From Symbiodinium natans (taxonomy: Eukaryota; Sar; Dinophyceae; Suessiales; Symbiodiniaceae), in assembly GCA_905221605.1 (NCBI GenBank), contig CAJNDS010002257.1:895922-959921 (forward strand): a stretch of DNA of 64,000 nucleotides, in the 5' to 3' direction. This document shows positions 10,740 to 21,719 of this stretch, in pieces; the first letter of the stretch is position 1, and every line of letters starts with the position of its first letter. Under the pieces are notes generated by a model, which was given only the letters and a program-made list of their open reading frames with translations, did not search any database and was not told the DNA's origin. Position numbers and translations under genes: made by a program.

Positions 10740-11180
10740 GAAACTCACAATCAGTCACGCTATAGAGGTTGAAACGTGGCACATCCCCCCCCCCCCTTTC
10801 CCGCCGCGCCCCCGACCCTGCCCCCGGCCCTCACACTTCGTTGGCACGCCCCGAAGCCAAAGAAGGCCCAGGGTCCAGACATCCCGTCTTGCAAGCCTGA
10901 ACCCTAAAAACCCGCACTAAGCCGAAACCCTGCAAGCCTCTGCCTTCATAAAGCATCTCATCCTCCCCTTGGCCTCTTGCCCCCCTAGTATCACATTTTC
11001 CGGTGCAGTCAAGTAACATGATTTAATAATTAATATGATTTGTAGCACAGCCCGCCTTGGCCCGGCACGCAGCGGCTTTTAGGGTTTAGGGTGTGCAAGG
11101 TCGGTCCATGCAGGCATGAAGTTATGTAGAGATTCCAATCTAAGGTTGGTGCCTGTGTACCTCGGTAGGTCAAAGTCGAG

Positions 11181-11246
11181 GAACCCAATTCCCAGCACGT
11201 GAATATTACCTTCTCCATTGAAAATCCCGACAACTTAGCAAGAATG
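11181..11246 (+). CDS. gene A exon
   Basis: EPNSQHVNITFSIENPDN and on to LARM follows GTCGAG|GAA in phase 0. It is less coil-like, closer to a small folded segment. The frame is open to about 11328. Confidence 0.4.
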
Positions 11247-11525
11247 GGAAGGGTGGGCAACGTTGGGCATCCATACTCTGACGCGGAAAGGCGTGACAAT
11301 TTTTCCGGGATGATTCAGCAGGATCATTGACATGGTCTCCCCGGAGCATTTTCGGGTCCTAAACCGCAGAAGGCGTAAAAGCCCAAACCTACAGTTCACC
11401 CCCGGAGTGCATGGTTAGGCGGGTGGAAAAAGCCCAAACCCTTTTGCGCTGATGAGCCCGCGACTCCCCCCCCTCCCTCGGTTGAGGTGACACTCATCAG
11501 GGCACAGCATTCTTGAAGATTGTAG

Positions 11526-11630
11526 GTGGGCGGCAGCAGCACCCCCGAACAACATTTCAGGGACTTCTGGTTCCAACAGGAGAGCGCCCTGCGAATGGAG
11601 GCCGCCACAGCCACAAGCTCCGGCGGGCAG
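11526..11630 (+). CDS. gene A exon (105 nt)
   Basis: The exon runs between GTAG|GTG and CAG|GAG (GA donor), 35 codons, phase 0: STPEQHFRDFWFQQESAL then RMEAATATSSGGQ. It is among the longest pieces of the gene. Confidence 0.5.
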
Positions 11631-11713
11631 GAGAGCACTGAAAGAGCACTCTGGGCATCTCCGAACTTCGAGAATTTAATCCAGCTCCTCTCTCGACTCA
11701 TTGCTGAGTAGTG

Positions 11714-11805
11714 CAGACTATAGTCACTGTAGTCACTATAGCCACTCTAGTCACTCTAGTCACTCTAGTCACTCTAGTCACTCTAGTCACTATAGCACTA
11801 TAGCA
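11714..11805 (+). repeat. AGTCACTCT 9-mer tandem array
   Basis: Eight to ten copies of a nonamer agtcactct/agtcactat. It lies in an intron. Confidence 0.85.
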
Positions 11806-12072
11806 CACTTTCCAGGTCTCAGGGGAGGGATGTGGGAGGTTTCGTGATATGGAGTCAAAGGGGCGCAGCTTTGTTCGCTTTGTGACCCCACAACCCTGTA
11901 ACACTGACTTGGCCGCTTTGACCCTAACCCCCCCCCCCCCCCCCCCACGGTCCCAAATCGAAACCCACCCAGATCCCAAGCAATGTATCCCGAGATGACC
12001 TGACCCAAAGTCCGAAGCCTCCGGAGCCGCGGATTCCCAAAGCTCGGCCACAACCTGCTGGCATTTTTTCAG

Positions 12073-12123
12073 GACCAGGGGGAACTCACCGAGAGCATTC
12101 GTCAGGAGACACCGCAGTTTCAG
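12073..12123 (+). CDS. gene A exon
   Basis: DQGELTESIRQETPQFQ lies between TTTTCAG|GAC and CAG|GAT (GA donor): 51 nt, phase 0. Confidence 0.5.
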
Positions 12124-12680
12124 GATTTGTGACGTTCGTTGTTCGGCTCTGCATGCTCCGGATTGGAAGATGGGGCAATGATTCAGGATGCATGCTGTCA
12201 GGATGAACCTGTAGTGCTCACACATCCAAAGCTTCCACCCACCGCACAGCATCGCGCCACATGTGCGGCCCATGTAAAGGTCAGGTGGCCTGACGAGCGT
12301 TCTGCATGCATCAGTGTGCGCCTGGCCGAGGGATTGTGCCACGACCCTGTGGCAACTCGAGCCCGAGTGCGATGCCATGAGGGCATAGCCCTCGGAGCTC
12401 ACACAGCTCCCACAAGTGCCGGGTTTGTTCATCTGCCGAGACGAGTTTCCAGTGCATCACTGAAACGGCACGAACCTCAACAAATATGAAATGCTAGGCC
12501 CTAGGTCATACAGGCCTCATAGTACGCGCTGAAGCAGCTGCCTTTAGCCTTCTTGGCAGCTTCAAGAGGTTGAAACAGGTCATGGGCGTGATGTGTGTTT
12601 GTCTCTAACTGTGACTCACGGTTGTTCTCAGACCTGACTCTCAAGAGCAGGAGTGCATCTATAATGCTCACACCATGCAG

Positions 12681-12752
12681 GAGCTTGCTGCCCTGGCCAT
12701 GGCTCTGTCGCAGCAGCAGCGCGAGAACTCGCAAGAGAGCAGCCAAGCAGCC
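12681..12752 (+). CDS. gene A exon
   Basis: ELAALAMALSQQQRENSQ then ESSQAA follows CATGCAG|GAG in phase 0, with a Gln-rich helix. The donor is unresolved. Confidence 0.5.
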
Positions 12753-12874
12753 CTTAGCTGGCTAGGAGTTTGCCATCTTTGAGGTTAAGGGCGACGGGCA
12801 AAAAAGCTTGCGAAGCTAAAGACATGTTGCATGTCGCTCGCTTTGAACCTTGAGCCAGCACCGGCAAAGATGAG

Positions 12875-12923
12875 GTCTGGCACAAGTGAGCGAGGCCCTC
12901 CGTCAAGAGCTGCTGCCGCTCAA
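12875..12923 (+). CDS. gene A exon
   Basis: LAQVSEALRQELLPLK follows GATGAG|GT and ends CTCAAG|GAC (GA donor). It needs one carried-over base. Confidence 0.5.
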
Positions 12924-13045
12924 GGACCCAAGAGGGACAATTAGGCACTCGAATCACGAGAAAACAACTTGAGATTTTTTCTCAGCTATGCTCCTTTCCC
13001 TGGTCTCCTCTCCTCACCCGGGTCATTCGGATCCTTACATTGCAG

Positions 13046-13174
13046 CACGAAGAATCCTGCAGAGTCTCTATAGCCCAAGCGAATCCAGCAGAGAAGCCGG
13101 AGAATGTCCACATGTCCGAGGACAGCCAGACTAACGTCTCCGGTGCCCTAGATGCGAAGGTCTCCGAGATCCAG
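13046..13174 (+). CDS. gene A exon (129 nt)
   Basis: The exon opens after TTGCAG with HEESCRVSIAQANPAEKP and continues through a second polar helix ending DAKVSEIQ. The frame stays open to 13258, so the donor is approximate. Confidence 0.45.
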
Positions 13175-13324
13175 AACTCAATGCCCCTTTGTTCGGGCAG
13201 CAACATGGTTTCTTTGTTGAACGCCCGGGAACTTGAACCATCAGTAACTGCAGGCTGCTAGCATCCATCATTCGAGCCTGCAAAGACTGCATCGGTTTTT
13301 TGCGATGTATTGTTTCGTTTATAG

Positions 13325-13401
13325 GACTCCGACAAGTACTCAAGACCCGCAAAACCAGAAAGAGCAGAACCAATGCGATTATCATGACTCGCCGCAGATA
13401 C
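13325..13401 (+). CDS. weak candidate exon
   Basis: After TATAG|G the frame reads TPTSTQDPQNQKEQNQCD, Gln-rich like its neighbours. A second frame is also open. Confidence 0.3.
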
Positions 13402-13428
13402 CGAAAGCTGCATCTCCTTGCAACTAAG

Positions 13429-13488
13429 GACTGAGAACATGATCCGCTTCGAGATGGGTGCCCTTGCTCAACAGAGCAATCACCAGAG
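13429..13488 (+). CDS. gene A exon
   Basis: TENMIRFEMGALAQQSNH follows CTAAG|G and ends CAGAG|GTAGC (GT donor). Confidence 0.45.
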
Positions 13489-13807
13489 GTAGCTTTCAAT
13501 CATGATGTCCCCCTACGCGGCCTCAATCACAGCACATAAGAAGTAAGCTCCAATGCAGCTGGCAGCGGGCAAACGGGAAGGCTATGGTGAATTGCACTGA
13601 GTCAGGATCAGAGATCCAAAGCTTCCATTCCGTCTCTGCTTTGGGTACTTACGCTGGTTTTTTCCATAAACTGGGACCATGACTGATGGATGAGCTGGGC
13701 GCCTGTGGCGGAATGAATACATCATTGTCTACGGCATCCATGCTTCAGACGGATGAAATTGTTATTTGCACCGTGGCCCCCCCCCCCCCCCTCCAATCGA
13801 AATTCAG

Positions 13808-13888
13808 GGCATGATGCCGCACATGTCATGGTTAAGACGCAAGACTTGAGCAAGGAAGAGAAGGATGCAAATTGCACTGACATCTTCA
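13808..13888 (+). CDS. gene A candidate exon
   Basis: After ATTCAG the frame reads HDAAHVMVKTQDLSKEEK and on, charged and helical. A C14 run lies 15-30 bases upstream and may serve as the pyrimidine tract. Confidence 0.35.
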
Positions 13889-14016
13889 GTCGTGTTCAGC
13901 TTCTGTATGCGCGTACGAAAGCACTTCCTTGGCTGCTACGCAAGAACGTCGACAGTCCTGGCCTGGAACCATTAACCCTGAAACCTTCATGGTCCGCTCT
14001 GCTGGGCAACTGGCAG

Positions 14017-14075
14017 GTATCGACAAAGTGCTGCAGACAGTGGAGGCTTCTACGACAAGTGCTGCGAAGCTCTAG
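14017..14075 (+). CDS. gene A candidate exon
   Basis: IDKVLQTVEASTTSAAKL follows TGGCAG|GT. The frame stops at a TAG at about 14078, so a donor must lie before it, perhaps at GAG|GCT 14045. Confidence 0.4.
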
Positions 14076-14529
14076 CCTCAGATAGGGGGACAGTTCAGAC
14101 GGTTCAGACAGGCCTCAAATCTGAACCCAGGAAAGAACGGGATCTCAGAACTGAGTAGCAACCCCAGACACCATTCCACGGCCTAAGGAACCCTGAGAAG
14201 TACGAGACTTAGAAGCCCCGCACATCCCAAAATGTCTGTGTGGGAGCAGAAAGAGGTTTCACAATTTCACAGTGGTCCAGGTTTGGATTCGGGAACAGAG
14301 GTTTCGTGGTGATCCCTGACTTTCAACGTATACAAATTCAATAGTATGATGATTGCTGATCCATCAACAGCTGTCTTGGCTTCGGCTGGGGATGAGACCA
14401 CACGGGGGTTGGCAAGAGCGAGGGCAGGCATCTCGCGGCATGAAACACAGGCCAGATCGGTGTCTTGTTGTTCGTTTCTTGGCCCGGCTCTTCTTTCGAG
14501 CGTCTTGTTTCCCGAATTTTGCGCCGCAG

Positions 14530-14579
14530 TGTGGCTGCGGGTGGCACAAGAATTCCTTCAAAACTCCTACAACGCCCAG
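14530..14579 (+). CDS. gene A exon
   Basis: WLRVAQEFLQNSYNAQ ends CCCAG|GCC (GC donor). One carried-over base is needed. Confidence 0.4.
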
Positions 14580-14736
14580 GCCCTCTGGCGCTGAGAAACG
14601 GGGCTCACGTGCGGCCGACCGCGGCTGAAGAGTGCAAGTCCGGAGGCCAAGGAGGGTTTTTAGGTATTGGAGGGTTAAATGGGTAACACATGGTGTAACA
14701 GACGCTGTCGATTTCAAGTGCTAGTTGCTAACAGTC

Positions 14737-14739
<3 letters not shown>

Positions 14740-14777
<38 letters not shown>
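14740..14777 (+). repeat. GA microsatellite
   Basis: (GA)n, followed by a GC-rich stretch ending in 'gggggcttgccctctagccc' and a GAAAGAAAG tail at 14876-14900. The same head recurs at 18961-18980. Confidence 0.85.
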
Positions 14778-14780
<3 letters not shown>

Positions 14781-15384
14781 AGAGAGCCGAATATCGGCCG
14801 CAACGCGGGAGATAGAATCCTCGTGATGCGGGAGCGGGGCGCGGCTGGGCGCGGGGGCTTGCCCTCTAGCCCCAATGAAAGAAAGAAAGAAAGAGAGAGC
14901 TGGCAGAAGAGCAAGAGGTCAGTGACGATAAGGATTATGGGACAGAAGGGGGCGGCCTGAAGTGTGCTGCTTAGGTTTAAACTCTGAAGCCTCCTGTGCC
15001 GTGGATAGCTGCCCCAGGGTCAGGCTTCGGTATGCTAAGTGCATCCATGTGAGTGCTGTGAGAAGACCACTGTTCGGTTTTGGCCTTCAGGCCACATGTC
15101 AGCCGCCACAAAACGCAGGGGCACGCCGTGCTAAGCGCTGTGTAGCCAGGCTTTGGTCCGCTGGGGTGGGTTGATGTCGTCTACGCTCCCCCACAAAGAG
15201 TTTCAAGTCTCCACAACAAGAGCGGGCGTGCGGACTGCGCGGGGGCTCGTCCCCCAGGCCGTCGAATGAACGAAAGAAAGAAAGATAGATAGGTAGAGAG
15301 AGGGAGAGAGAGAGCATGCTCCAGAGCAAAGCAAAGCAAAGAGAGCGAGAGAGAAATGGAAGAAGGAAGAGAAACGGAGAGAGA

Positions 15385-15725
15385 CCTGGAAACGTCGGGG
15401 CTGTACGTCTCACGCCGACTGGACCGCGAACCGGGCGCGCCTCGTGCGCGGAGGGTGTGTTCTCGCGCGCGCCCTTCAAGCCCTGCAGAAGAAGAAGAAG
15501 AAGTCAGAAGAAGAAGAAGAAGAAGAAGAAGAAGAAGAAGAAGAAGAAGAAGAAGAAGAAGAAGAAGAAGAAGAAGAAGAAGAAGAAGAAGAAGAAGAAG
15601 AAGAAGAAGAAGAAGAAGAAGAAGAAGAAGAAGAAGAAGACGACCTGGAAACGTGGACTCAGGGCGCGGCATGCGCACAAGGGGGCCTTCGAAGGCCCTC
15701 ATGCCCAGCAGAAGAAGAAAAGATA
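15385..15725 (+). repeat. two GC-head plus GAA-tail modules
   Basis: The first module has a GC-rich head with GCGCGCCC, then 'ttcaagccctgcag' and an array of about 45 AAG units (15483-15640). A second, shorter copy follows at once (cgacctggaaacgtgg, then 'ctcatgcccagcag' and a short AAG tail). The lysine, arginine, glutamate and leucine strings open here are repeat read-through, not proteins. Confidence 0.8.
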
Positions 15726-15960
15726 GAGCGCCTCCAACTAAGTAAATTGGTGGGGAAAAAGAAGAGAGGGTTTGGCTATAGTTACTATAGTTATTTTGGA
15801 ACATAGGACTCGCAACTCGGGAGCCAGGGAAGATGGGAGCAACGACCTAGTCACGGGGGTTCCGCAGACATGAAAGCCGGGACGCACTAGTGTTGATACA
15901 GTGTTGCTAGTGTAGGCTCATAGATTCTTGGTGTTGAACCTGCGGGGGCGTAGCATGCAG

Positions 15961-16024
15961 CGCAAAGCGAAGGTGTTGTTGCTTGATGTGCAAAAGCTCC
16001 TGCGCAGCTCAGGACGTGGAGCAG
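15961..16024 (+). CDS. gene A candidate exon
   Basis: RKAKVLLLDVQKLLRSSG follows ATGCAG and ends near GAGCAG|GCA (GC donor). Helix-like. Confidence 0.4.
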
Positions 16025-16163
16025 GCAATGTGGCCTCATGAGACTGCCGAATGCTGGGCTTGTTTTTCAACATTTGCCGATACTGTCCGATTGCACAACG
16101 GGGTTGCGCAGAGTAGAACCGCCTAGAGTACAATAGAAGGCAGGGGATTTGGCCATGCGTCCT

Positions 16164-16275
16164 GGTTGTGACCTGCTCTAAATGTCGCATTTCTGACAGT
16201 CGGCATGGCACCTTGCTTATCTTCGACACAAAGTCTCAGTGGTTCATCGTAGGCGGGCACGGAGAACGTGTAAGT
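16164..16275 (+). CDS. weak candidate exon with two cysteines
   Basis: An open frame reads CSKCRISDSRHGTLLIFD and then TKSQWFIVGGHGE. It looks protein-like (a CxxC pair, then a beta-type stretch) but unlike gene A, and no clean AG|G border was found. It could be an exon of another gene or chance. Confidence 0.25.
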
Positions 16276-16931
16276 TCACCTTGTGCCTGGAGCTGCAGCG
16301 AAGCTAGTTGCGCTCCAAACAGAAAGCGGTTTCTCTGCATGCAGCGAACGCAGCTGCGCTTCAGTCAGAGCAACTGGTAGTTTCTCTGCAGGGGTCCTTG
16401 CAACACCTGCACCGAGCGTTTCTTGAGGCTGGCGCCACGCTAAAGAACAGCAGATAAGTCCAAACAGCAGCGGGCTTTCTGTGAGAGGGAGAGAGTGTAT
16501 TGTGTTTAGCCAAGTACTTGTTTGCACGATGAGAACGAATTGTCGCTGCCAGCCTCTGTGACGGTTGATGTCACACTTGTGCTCAGCTCATGCAGCAGCC
16601 CTCAGCGGCGACGATAACAAGCATAGGAGTACTAGCTCAGGGTCTGTCCGACATTGGCAGTATTGGCAGTCGCAGTCCCATGTTACGCAGGGTTGGGGTT
16701 AGGGCAAAGTTGTGAAGTTGGCGTGGCCAGGGTTGCCAGCGCAGCGGTGGTTATAAGTTGCAGTGGTAGGAATGCGGAAGCTTCTTCGGTATTTGGAGCG
16801 TGCCACTCCTAGCAGCATGTTTCAGAAGCATCTGGGTATCGTCAGTGTGCACGCAGGAACGAGGATGAACTGCTATGTGTTGCATGAGCGAGAAGCGCAC
16901 AGGGCGCACCTCCACTGCACAGTCCTTTGAG

Positions 16932-16988
16932 GTCATCTCCGAGGCATTCGATGGGCCCCTGAAGCCAACTCTGGCAGCTGGCGTGAAG
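16932..16988 (+). CDS. gene A candidate exon
   Basis: VISEAFDGPLKPTLAAGV follows TTTGAG|GTC in phase 0. The frame is open to about 17072. Confidence 0.35.
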
Positions 16989-17136
16989 TCTTTTAACGTC
17001 CTTTCTGCGAAAGCACATTGGACGCCGCGCATAGCATGGAGTCATGTTGCTGAGTTACGGTCAGTTGGCTGAGACGACTGTTTCACTTCTGGGATTGGGT
17101 TTATCAGTCTTGACTCTTGACCCAGTGTCTGCTCAA

Positions 17137-17220
17137 AGGCTTGTCGTCCTTTTTGAAGAAGCGGTGTCCTGAAGCCGAGGATACTTTGGCACGCTGGTTG
17201 TCCCTGCTCCGGGAGCGGAT
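17137..17220 (+). CDS. weak candidate exon
   Basis: GLSSFLKKRCPEAEDTLA then RWLSLLRERI: a convincing amphipathic helix, but with no obvious preceding AG|G. Confidence 0.3.
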
Positions 17221-17443
17221 CTCCCACTTTTTTGTAGGACCTGTGCACTTGGAACGACGCCAGGCAAAGACATCTTTGCTGCATTCCAGGAACCGTCTAG
17301 CTAAAGCGTCACCCTGAACGCATGGCGCCCCAAGTGCGAAGCCACTAAATCGCGATGCCGCTTAGTTCTACAAATTGGTAGCTAGGTTGTGGGAGCCATG
17401 TTAACCAAGAGACGCACGGCAAATTCAGGATTCTTGGGTGCAG

Positions 17444-17503
17444 GCAAACTTTCGCTTCCAGAGGGAGCAAGCTGTATTTCGTATCTCGCAAAGAGTTTTG
17501 CAG
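17444..17503 (+). CDS. gene A exon (60 nt)
   Basis: ANFRFQREQAVFRISQRV then LQ, between GTGCAG|GCA and TTGCAG|GTC: phase 0, GT donor. Both borders fit the rule well. Confidence 0.45.
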
Positions 17504-17774
17504 GTCCCACGAAAAAGCATATCTTCAGGCAACCTTCCCGACCTTACTCCAGAGCCACAGACGTATCTGCACGGGGGAAGCCATCCCAAATCGCGTCCTT
17601 CGCAAGAGGTGGACAGGCTTGACTGCTCCATCTCCCCAAGACACGGACCCCAACATGGCAGTGAATCCGCCTTGAGCCTTTGAGCCTCTTGCCCGAAAAG
17701 GACTCGAGCCCATGCCTAAGCTCTCAACGCATGGTGGCCAAGATCCCCCAAAACAGGAAACTCCGCGCATTTAG

Positions 17775-17870
17775 CTGTCGAATGTCGAGTTTTGGACACT
17801 GTACACACCGCCCAAGCGATGGGACTTGCCGAACTTGACAGTGGCGACTTGCATAGCAAGAAACCAATGC
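17775..17870 (+). CDS. last good gene A candidate exon
   Basis: VLDTVHTAQAMGLAELDS then GDLHSKKPMQP follows TTTAG. The frame is open to a TAG near 17948. No convincing continuation was seen downstream. Confidence 0.4.
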
Positions 17871-17948
17871 AACCAAGAACTCGCAGTTGGCCTGTCCGGA
17901 GCCTTGCCAAAAAAAGAGGCTTCTTTGGTGGAGGATGGTTTAGGGCTT

Positions 17949-18940
17949 AGGGTAGGCTTTGGCTTGGGGCCGTAACAAGCTCTGGATGTCCTCCTCCTTT
18001 TGCAAGAGATACACATGTAGAGGATGTAGAAGAATATGATTGAAGGGGCGATGGCTTTGCTTTGATTGTTTGCGAGTTTCTGGATTCGGGAGCCCTTGAC
18101 ACAATCTCGGCTGATAGAGGGAGCTAGCGTTCCTCCTCGACCCCTCCCAAACATTCCCGAAGTGAGTTGGGCTTTTGGTGGCTTTGATGGTTTTGGACAG
18201 GGGTCCGGGGCTTTGTGCAGGGCTGGCTTCGACTTTGCAGTGAGGACTCTCTGAAAGGGTTCGGACAAACAAGGGTCCAAGGGTCGTTTTACGAACAGCC
18301 TTGTATTCCTGCATGCGTGGGCGCAGATCTACGCTTTCTACGGCGAGGGCTTCTGGCGTGCACGAGGCCTTCTGAGGGCGGGTCGAAGCCCTCTTGCGGC
18401 CCAATCCTGAAGACTCTTTGCCTTGCACCCTGCAATCCAACAGTCCCAACAGTCCCAAAGTTTAAGTTATGAGCTTGCAACTAGGCGAATCGAATCAAAT
18501 CCTCGAAGAGCCCCGCAGCAAGCCCTCTAGGTTCTTAGGTCCAAAACTAGACGAGACCCCGCAAGGAAAACATAGCAAACGGTTCCCAAGTTTTTCGAAG
18601 TTCAATGTCTGGGCCCGTGCTGCGGGCCTTGTGCTAGCTAGGGTGGCGTCGCATCGCTACATGCAGACATGAACACAACGACACGTGATGTTCCCTTTAG
18701 CAGGGCGGGCAAAGAGCTCGAGTTAAAAAAACCTACAAACTCGGCAATAAACAAGATAAACAGGAGCCAGCGCCGAGCAATTGAAGTTGAGAATGGCACT
18801 GCTTGAGGTTCATGGTCTAACAATCTAATCTTCACAACTCTGGGCTTTGTCTGCAATCAATTCCTTAGGCCTGAATTGCTTAGGCCTGGAATGCAATGTT
18901 ATTCGACTTTGCCCGCGAAACCCCTATCTTAGCGTCGTCA
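17949..18940. other. no gene recognised
   Basis: Frames are open on both strands for 60-170 codons, but composition is Ser/Pro/Arg-rich and no domain or splice pattern stands out. The stretch begins with tttagggcttaggg-type degenerate telomere-like words. Confidence 0.4.
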
Positions 18941-18960
18941 GAGAGAGAGATAGAAAGAGA

Positions 18961-19255
18961 GGCGGGGGCTTGCCCTCTAGCCCCAAGGAAAGAAAGAAAG
19001 CGAGAGAGAGAGAGAGAGAGAGAGACGCAACACACGCCTTCGGGCAGTGCTCCTCCCCAATGGGGGAGGGTTAGGTGCGCAGAGAGAGAGAGAGAGAGAG
19101 AGAGAGACCCAGGGGCAGCCCCTTCGGGGGTCAAGTGCGGCGGAAGGAAGGAAGAGAGAGAGAGAGAGAGAGAGAGCCGTAGCAACCACGGGACACCCAA
19201 CTTGATGAGGGCGAGGACACCCGAACCCTCGAGGGGGGCCTCTTCGCTGCTCAGA

Positions 19256-19313
<58 letters not shown>

Positions 19314-19345
19314 GAGAGAGGGGGAGTAAGGGAGGGAGAGGGTGG
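18961..19345 (+). repeat. four head-plus-GA modules in tandem
   Basis: Each module is a GC-rich head of 30-70 bp with an internal short palindrome (for example 'gccctctagccccaagg', 'ctccccaatgggggagg', 'gcagccccttcggggg', 'accctcgaggggggcct') followed by a (GA)n tail at about 18998-19024, 19081-19107, 19155-19176 and 19259-19311. A GGGA/GGGT array follows to about 19375. Confidence 0.75.
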
Positions 19346-19495
19346 GAGGGAGGGAGGGTGGGAGGGAGGGTGGGAGATTTTCCGTCATACTGTCGCATGT
19401 TGTTACAAAGTGCTTCCGAGTGTTGAAGTGGCCGCATGCTTACCAGTCCCAGAGGGCACGCAATCTGCGCTCAGGGGGGTCAACCTCCCCCGAAA

Positions 19496-19846
19496 GCAAG
19501 AGAGAAAGAGAGAAAGAGAGCAAGAGAGAAAGATAGAAAGGGAGAAAGAGAGAAAGAGAGAAAGAGAGAAAGAGAGAAAGAGAGAAAGAGAGAAAAAGAG
19601 AAAGAGAGAAAGATAGAAAGAGAGAAAGAGAGAAAGGGAGAAAGAGAGAAAGAGAGAAAGAGAGAAAGAGAGAAAGAGAGAAAGAGAGAAAGAGAGAAAG
19701 AGAGAAAGAGAGAAAGAGAGAGAGAGAGAGAAAGAGAGGAGAGGAGGGAGACCCTTCCCCAGGCCCCGTAGAAGAAGAAGAGAAAGAGAGAGAAAGAGAG
19801 AGAACGAGAGAGAAAGAGAGAGAAAGAGAGAGAAAGAGAGATAAAG

Positions 19847-19898
<52 letters not shown>

Positions 19899-19940
19899 AA
19901 AGAGAGAAACAGAGAGAGAAAGAGAGAAAGATAGAGCATG
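19496..19940 (+). repeat. GAAAGAGA array with an embedded head
   Basis: A long purine-only array of AGAGAAAG units, broken at 19741-19775 by 'cttccccaggccccgtag' and a GAA start, then resuming. Both strands are open for hundreds of codons (SLSLFLSF strings), which is an artefact of the stop-free repeat. Confidence 0.9.
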
Positions 19941-19959
19941 TTGCGAAATTTGGGGGCTG

Positions 19960-20275
19960 CGAAAACCGTGGACCTCCCGATTAGACGGGCCCTTGGACTT
20001 CGCGCGCCCCTTGGGGCAGCCTTCCCTTCGGGCTGGGCTAAGAGAGAGAGAGAGAGAGAGAAAGAGAGGAAGAGAGAAAGAGAGGAAGAGAGGAAGAGAG
20101 GAAGAGAGGAAGAGAGGAAGAGAGGAAGAGAGGAAGAGAGGAAGAGAGGAAGAGAGGAAGAGAGGAAGAGAGGAAGAGAGGAAGAGAGAAAGAGCGAAAG
20201 AGAGAAAGAGCGAAAGAGAGAAAGAGAGAAAGAGAGAAAGAGAGAAAGAGAGAAAGAGAGAAAGAGAGAAAGAGG
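19960..20275 (+). repeat. head-plus-GAA/GAGA module, left arm of an inverted pair
   Basis: Head 19966-20040 ('cctcccgattagacgggccc', then 'cgcgccccttggggcagcc'), tail 20041-20275 of GAAGAGAG and GAAAGAGA units. The same head is found reversed at 20590-20660. Confidence 0.85.
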
Positions 20276-20440
20276 GGAACGCCACAACCAGAAGGCCCCA
20301 CTTTCAGCCACACATAGATGCTAGGGAAAGGCCCCCCGGGCAGTTGCGCTCCCCGGTCCCGCGTCCAGTCGGAGACTTCTACACACGCGCTGTGGCCCTT
20401 TGGCCACCGCAGCACGGCGCCATCTTAGAGCCTGGTGTCG

Positions 20441-20535
20441 ACTCTTCTTTCTCTCTTTCTCTCTTTCTCTCTTTCTCTCTTTCTCTCTTTCTCTCTTTCT
20501 CTCTTTCTCTCTTTCTCTCTTTCTCTCTTTCTCTC

Positions 20536-20581
<46 letters not shown>

Positions 20582-20665
20582 CTGCACGCATGGCACCCCC
20601 ACAGAGGGCTGCCCCAAGGGGCGCGCGACGTCCAAGGGTCCGTTTGATTGGGAGGTGAAAGGTGT
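20441..20665 (-). repeat. right arm of the inverted pair
   Basis: Read on the minus strand: a head ('cctcccaatcaaacggaccc', then 'cgcgccccttggggcagcc') followed by a GA/GAAA tail (the CT-rich tract 20446-20580). With the left arm it makes a tail-to-tail inverted repeat around a 165-bp spacer that has no recognised content. Confidence 0.85.
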
Positions 20666-20826
20666 CGCGGCCCCCGAAATGAAGCATCAGGAGTGTGGTT
20701 TCCCCCGTGCGTTGCCGAAACCCATCCCCCCCTTTACCCTTTGGCCTTCATACCCCCAACATCCTGGCTCACATGCGAAAGGCACGGGGTCCCCACTCTG
20801 TTCCTCCTGTGCAAGTTTCGCCCCTA

Positions 20827-21012
20827 AAAAAGAAAGAAAGAAAGGAAGAAGAAGGAGTAGAAGAAAGAGAAAGAGAAAGAGAGATAGAGAGAGACACAGA
20901 CACAGAGACAGAGGCAGAGGCAGAGGCAGAGGCAGAGGCAGAGGCAGAGACAGAGAGAGGGGAGAAAGAAAGAAGGAATCAGAGAAAAAAAAAAGAAGGA
21001 AAGAACGAAAGA
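20827..21012 (+). repeat. purine-rich tract with GGCAGA hexamers
   Basis: AAAG-rich start, then GAGACAGA and (GGCAGA)5-6 at about 20912-20948, then GAAAGAAAG again. The head 'ccccctttaccctttgg' differs from the others. Confidence 0.8.
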
Positions 21013-21674
21013 ATAACATGTCTGAGCCGCCAAGCTCTCAACAGCCCCTTGCCCGAAGCTAGGAACACAGGGGAAGGACTCTTGCCTAGGTCTTCGGGCA
21101 GCAGGATGACGCTTGTCAACGGCAGGCTACTCAGGGCCATTGCGTACTTCCAGAAGCCCTTCCTTGGGCGCAATAAAGGATCGTCCCAAAAGAGGCTGTG
21201 CATGGCAGGATGCCGATTTCGTTTACATGCAGATGTGGAGATACTGAAGATGCGTGTTGATTTGTGCGCCGTTGTTCTTTGCTTCATAGCTCTGGATTCT
21301 TGACAGCAATTTCGATGCTTCAGATGCTCCGTGCAGATGGGCTCAGCATACAGTATTGCAAGGACTTTCATCGTCATGGATAGCAAAACCGCTGTCTGAA
21401 CGACGTGTACTCACTCTACAACTCTTAAAGATAAGCCTGATGCTACCTTACGGCGCGCTCTGTGCCTTTTTGGGTCACCCTGGCCTGGCCTGAGCACGGA
21501 TTTACCTCGAGCCTCGGACAAACCGCTTCCGCAACATTGGCAGGGACCATAGAAGGTCACCTCAGCAAATCCAATGCTGTAAGCGCCAGTTGTGATGTTT
21601 CAGTGTACTGCTTTGTTCGCGGAAAGCGTGTAGCAACCCAGCAACAAGATAATAGATCCTTGGTCATTGGTGAC
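21013..21674. other. gap before gene B
   Basis: One frame (MTLVNGRLLRAIAYFQKP, about 21106-21180) looks mildly protein-like, but it has no partner exon. No other feature was recognised. A possible leader acceptor (aataatag, about 21648-21655) lies some 20 bases before the gene B ATG. Confidence 0.3.
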
Positions 21675-21719
21675 ATGGCTTTGCCGGAGCCGGATGACCT
21701 GCCGGCAGAGGAGCTGGAG
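21675..21719 (+). CDS. gene B exon 1, start codon
   Basis: MALPEPDDLPAEELE is encoded from the ATG at 21675 to GAG|GCT (GC donor): 45 nt, phase 0. Unspliced, the frame stops three codons later (LEAC). It joins in phase to AMLSELLGKYQ. Confidence 0.6.

Noticed and set aside
15181-15806. Long Lys, Arg, Glu, Leu and Ser open frames around the GAA array
   Set aside because: The triplet repeat is open in all frames, and flanks show no protein-like text.
17940-18458. Minus-strand frame of 172 codons
   Set aside because: No domain, Ser/Pro/Arg-rich composition, no splice support, and against the gene direction.
19403-20658. Frames of 220-300 codons with SLSLFLSF or EREKERKR strings
   Set aside because: Purine/pyrimidine repeat read-through on both strands, without unique sequence that looks coding.
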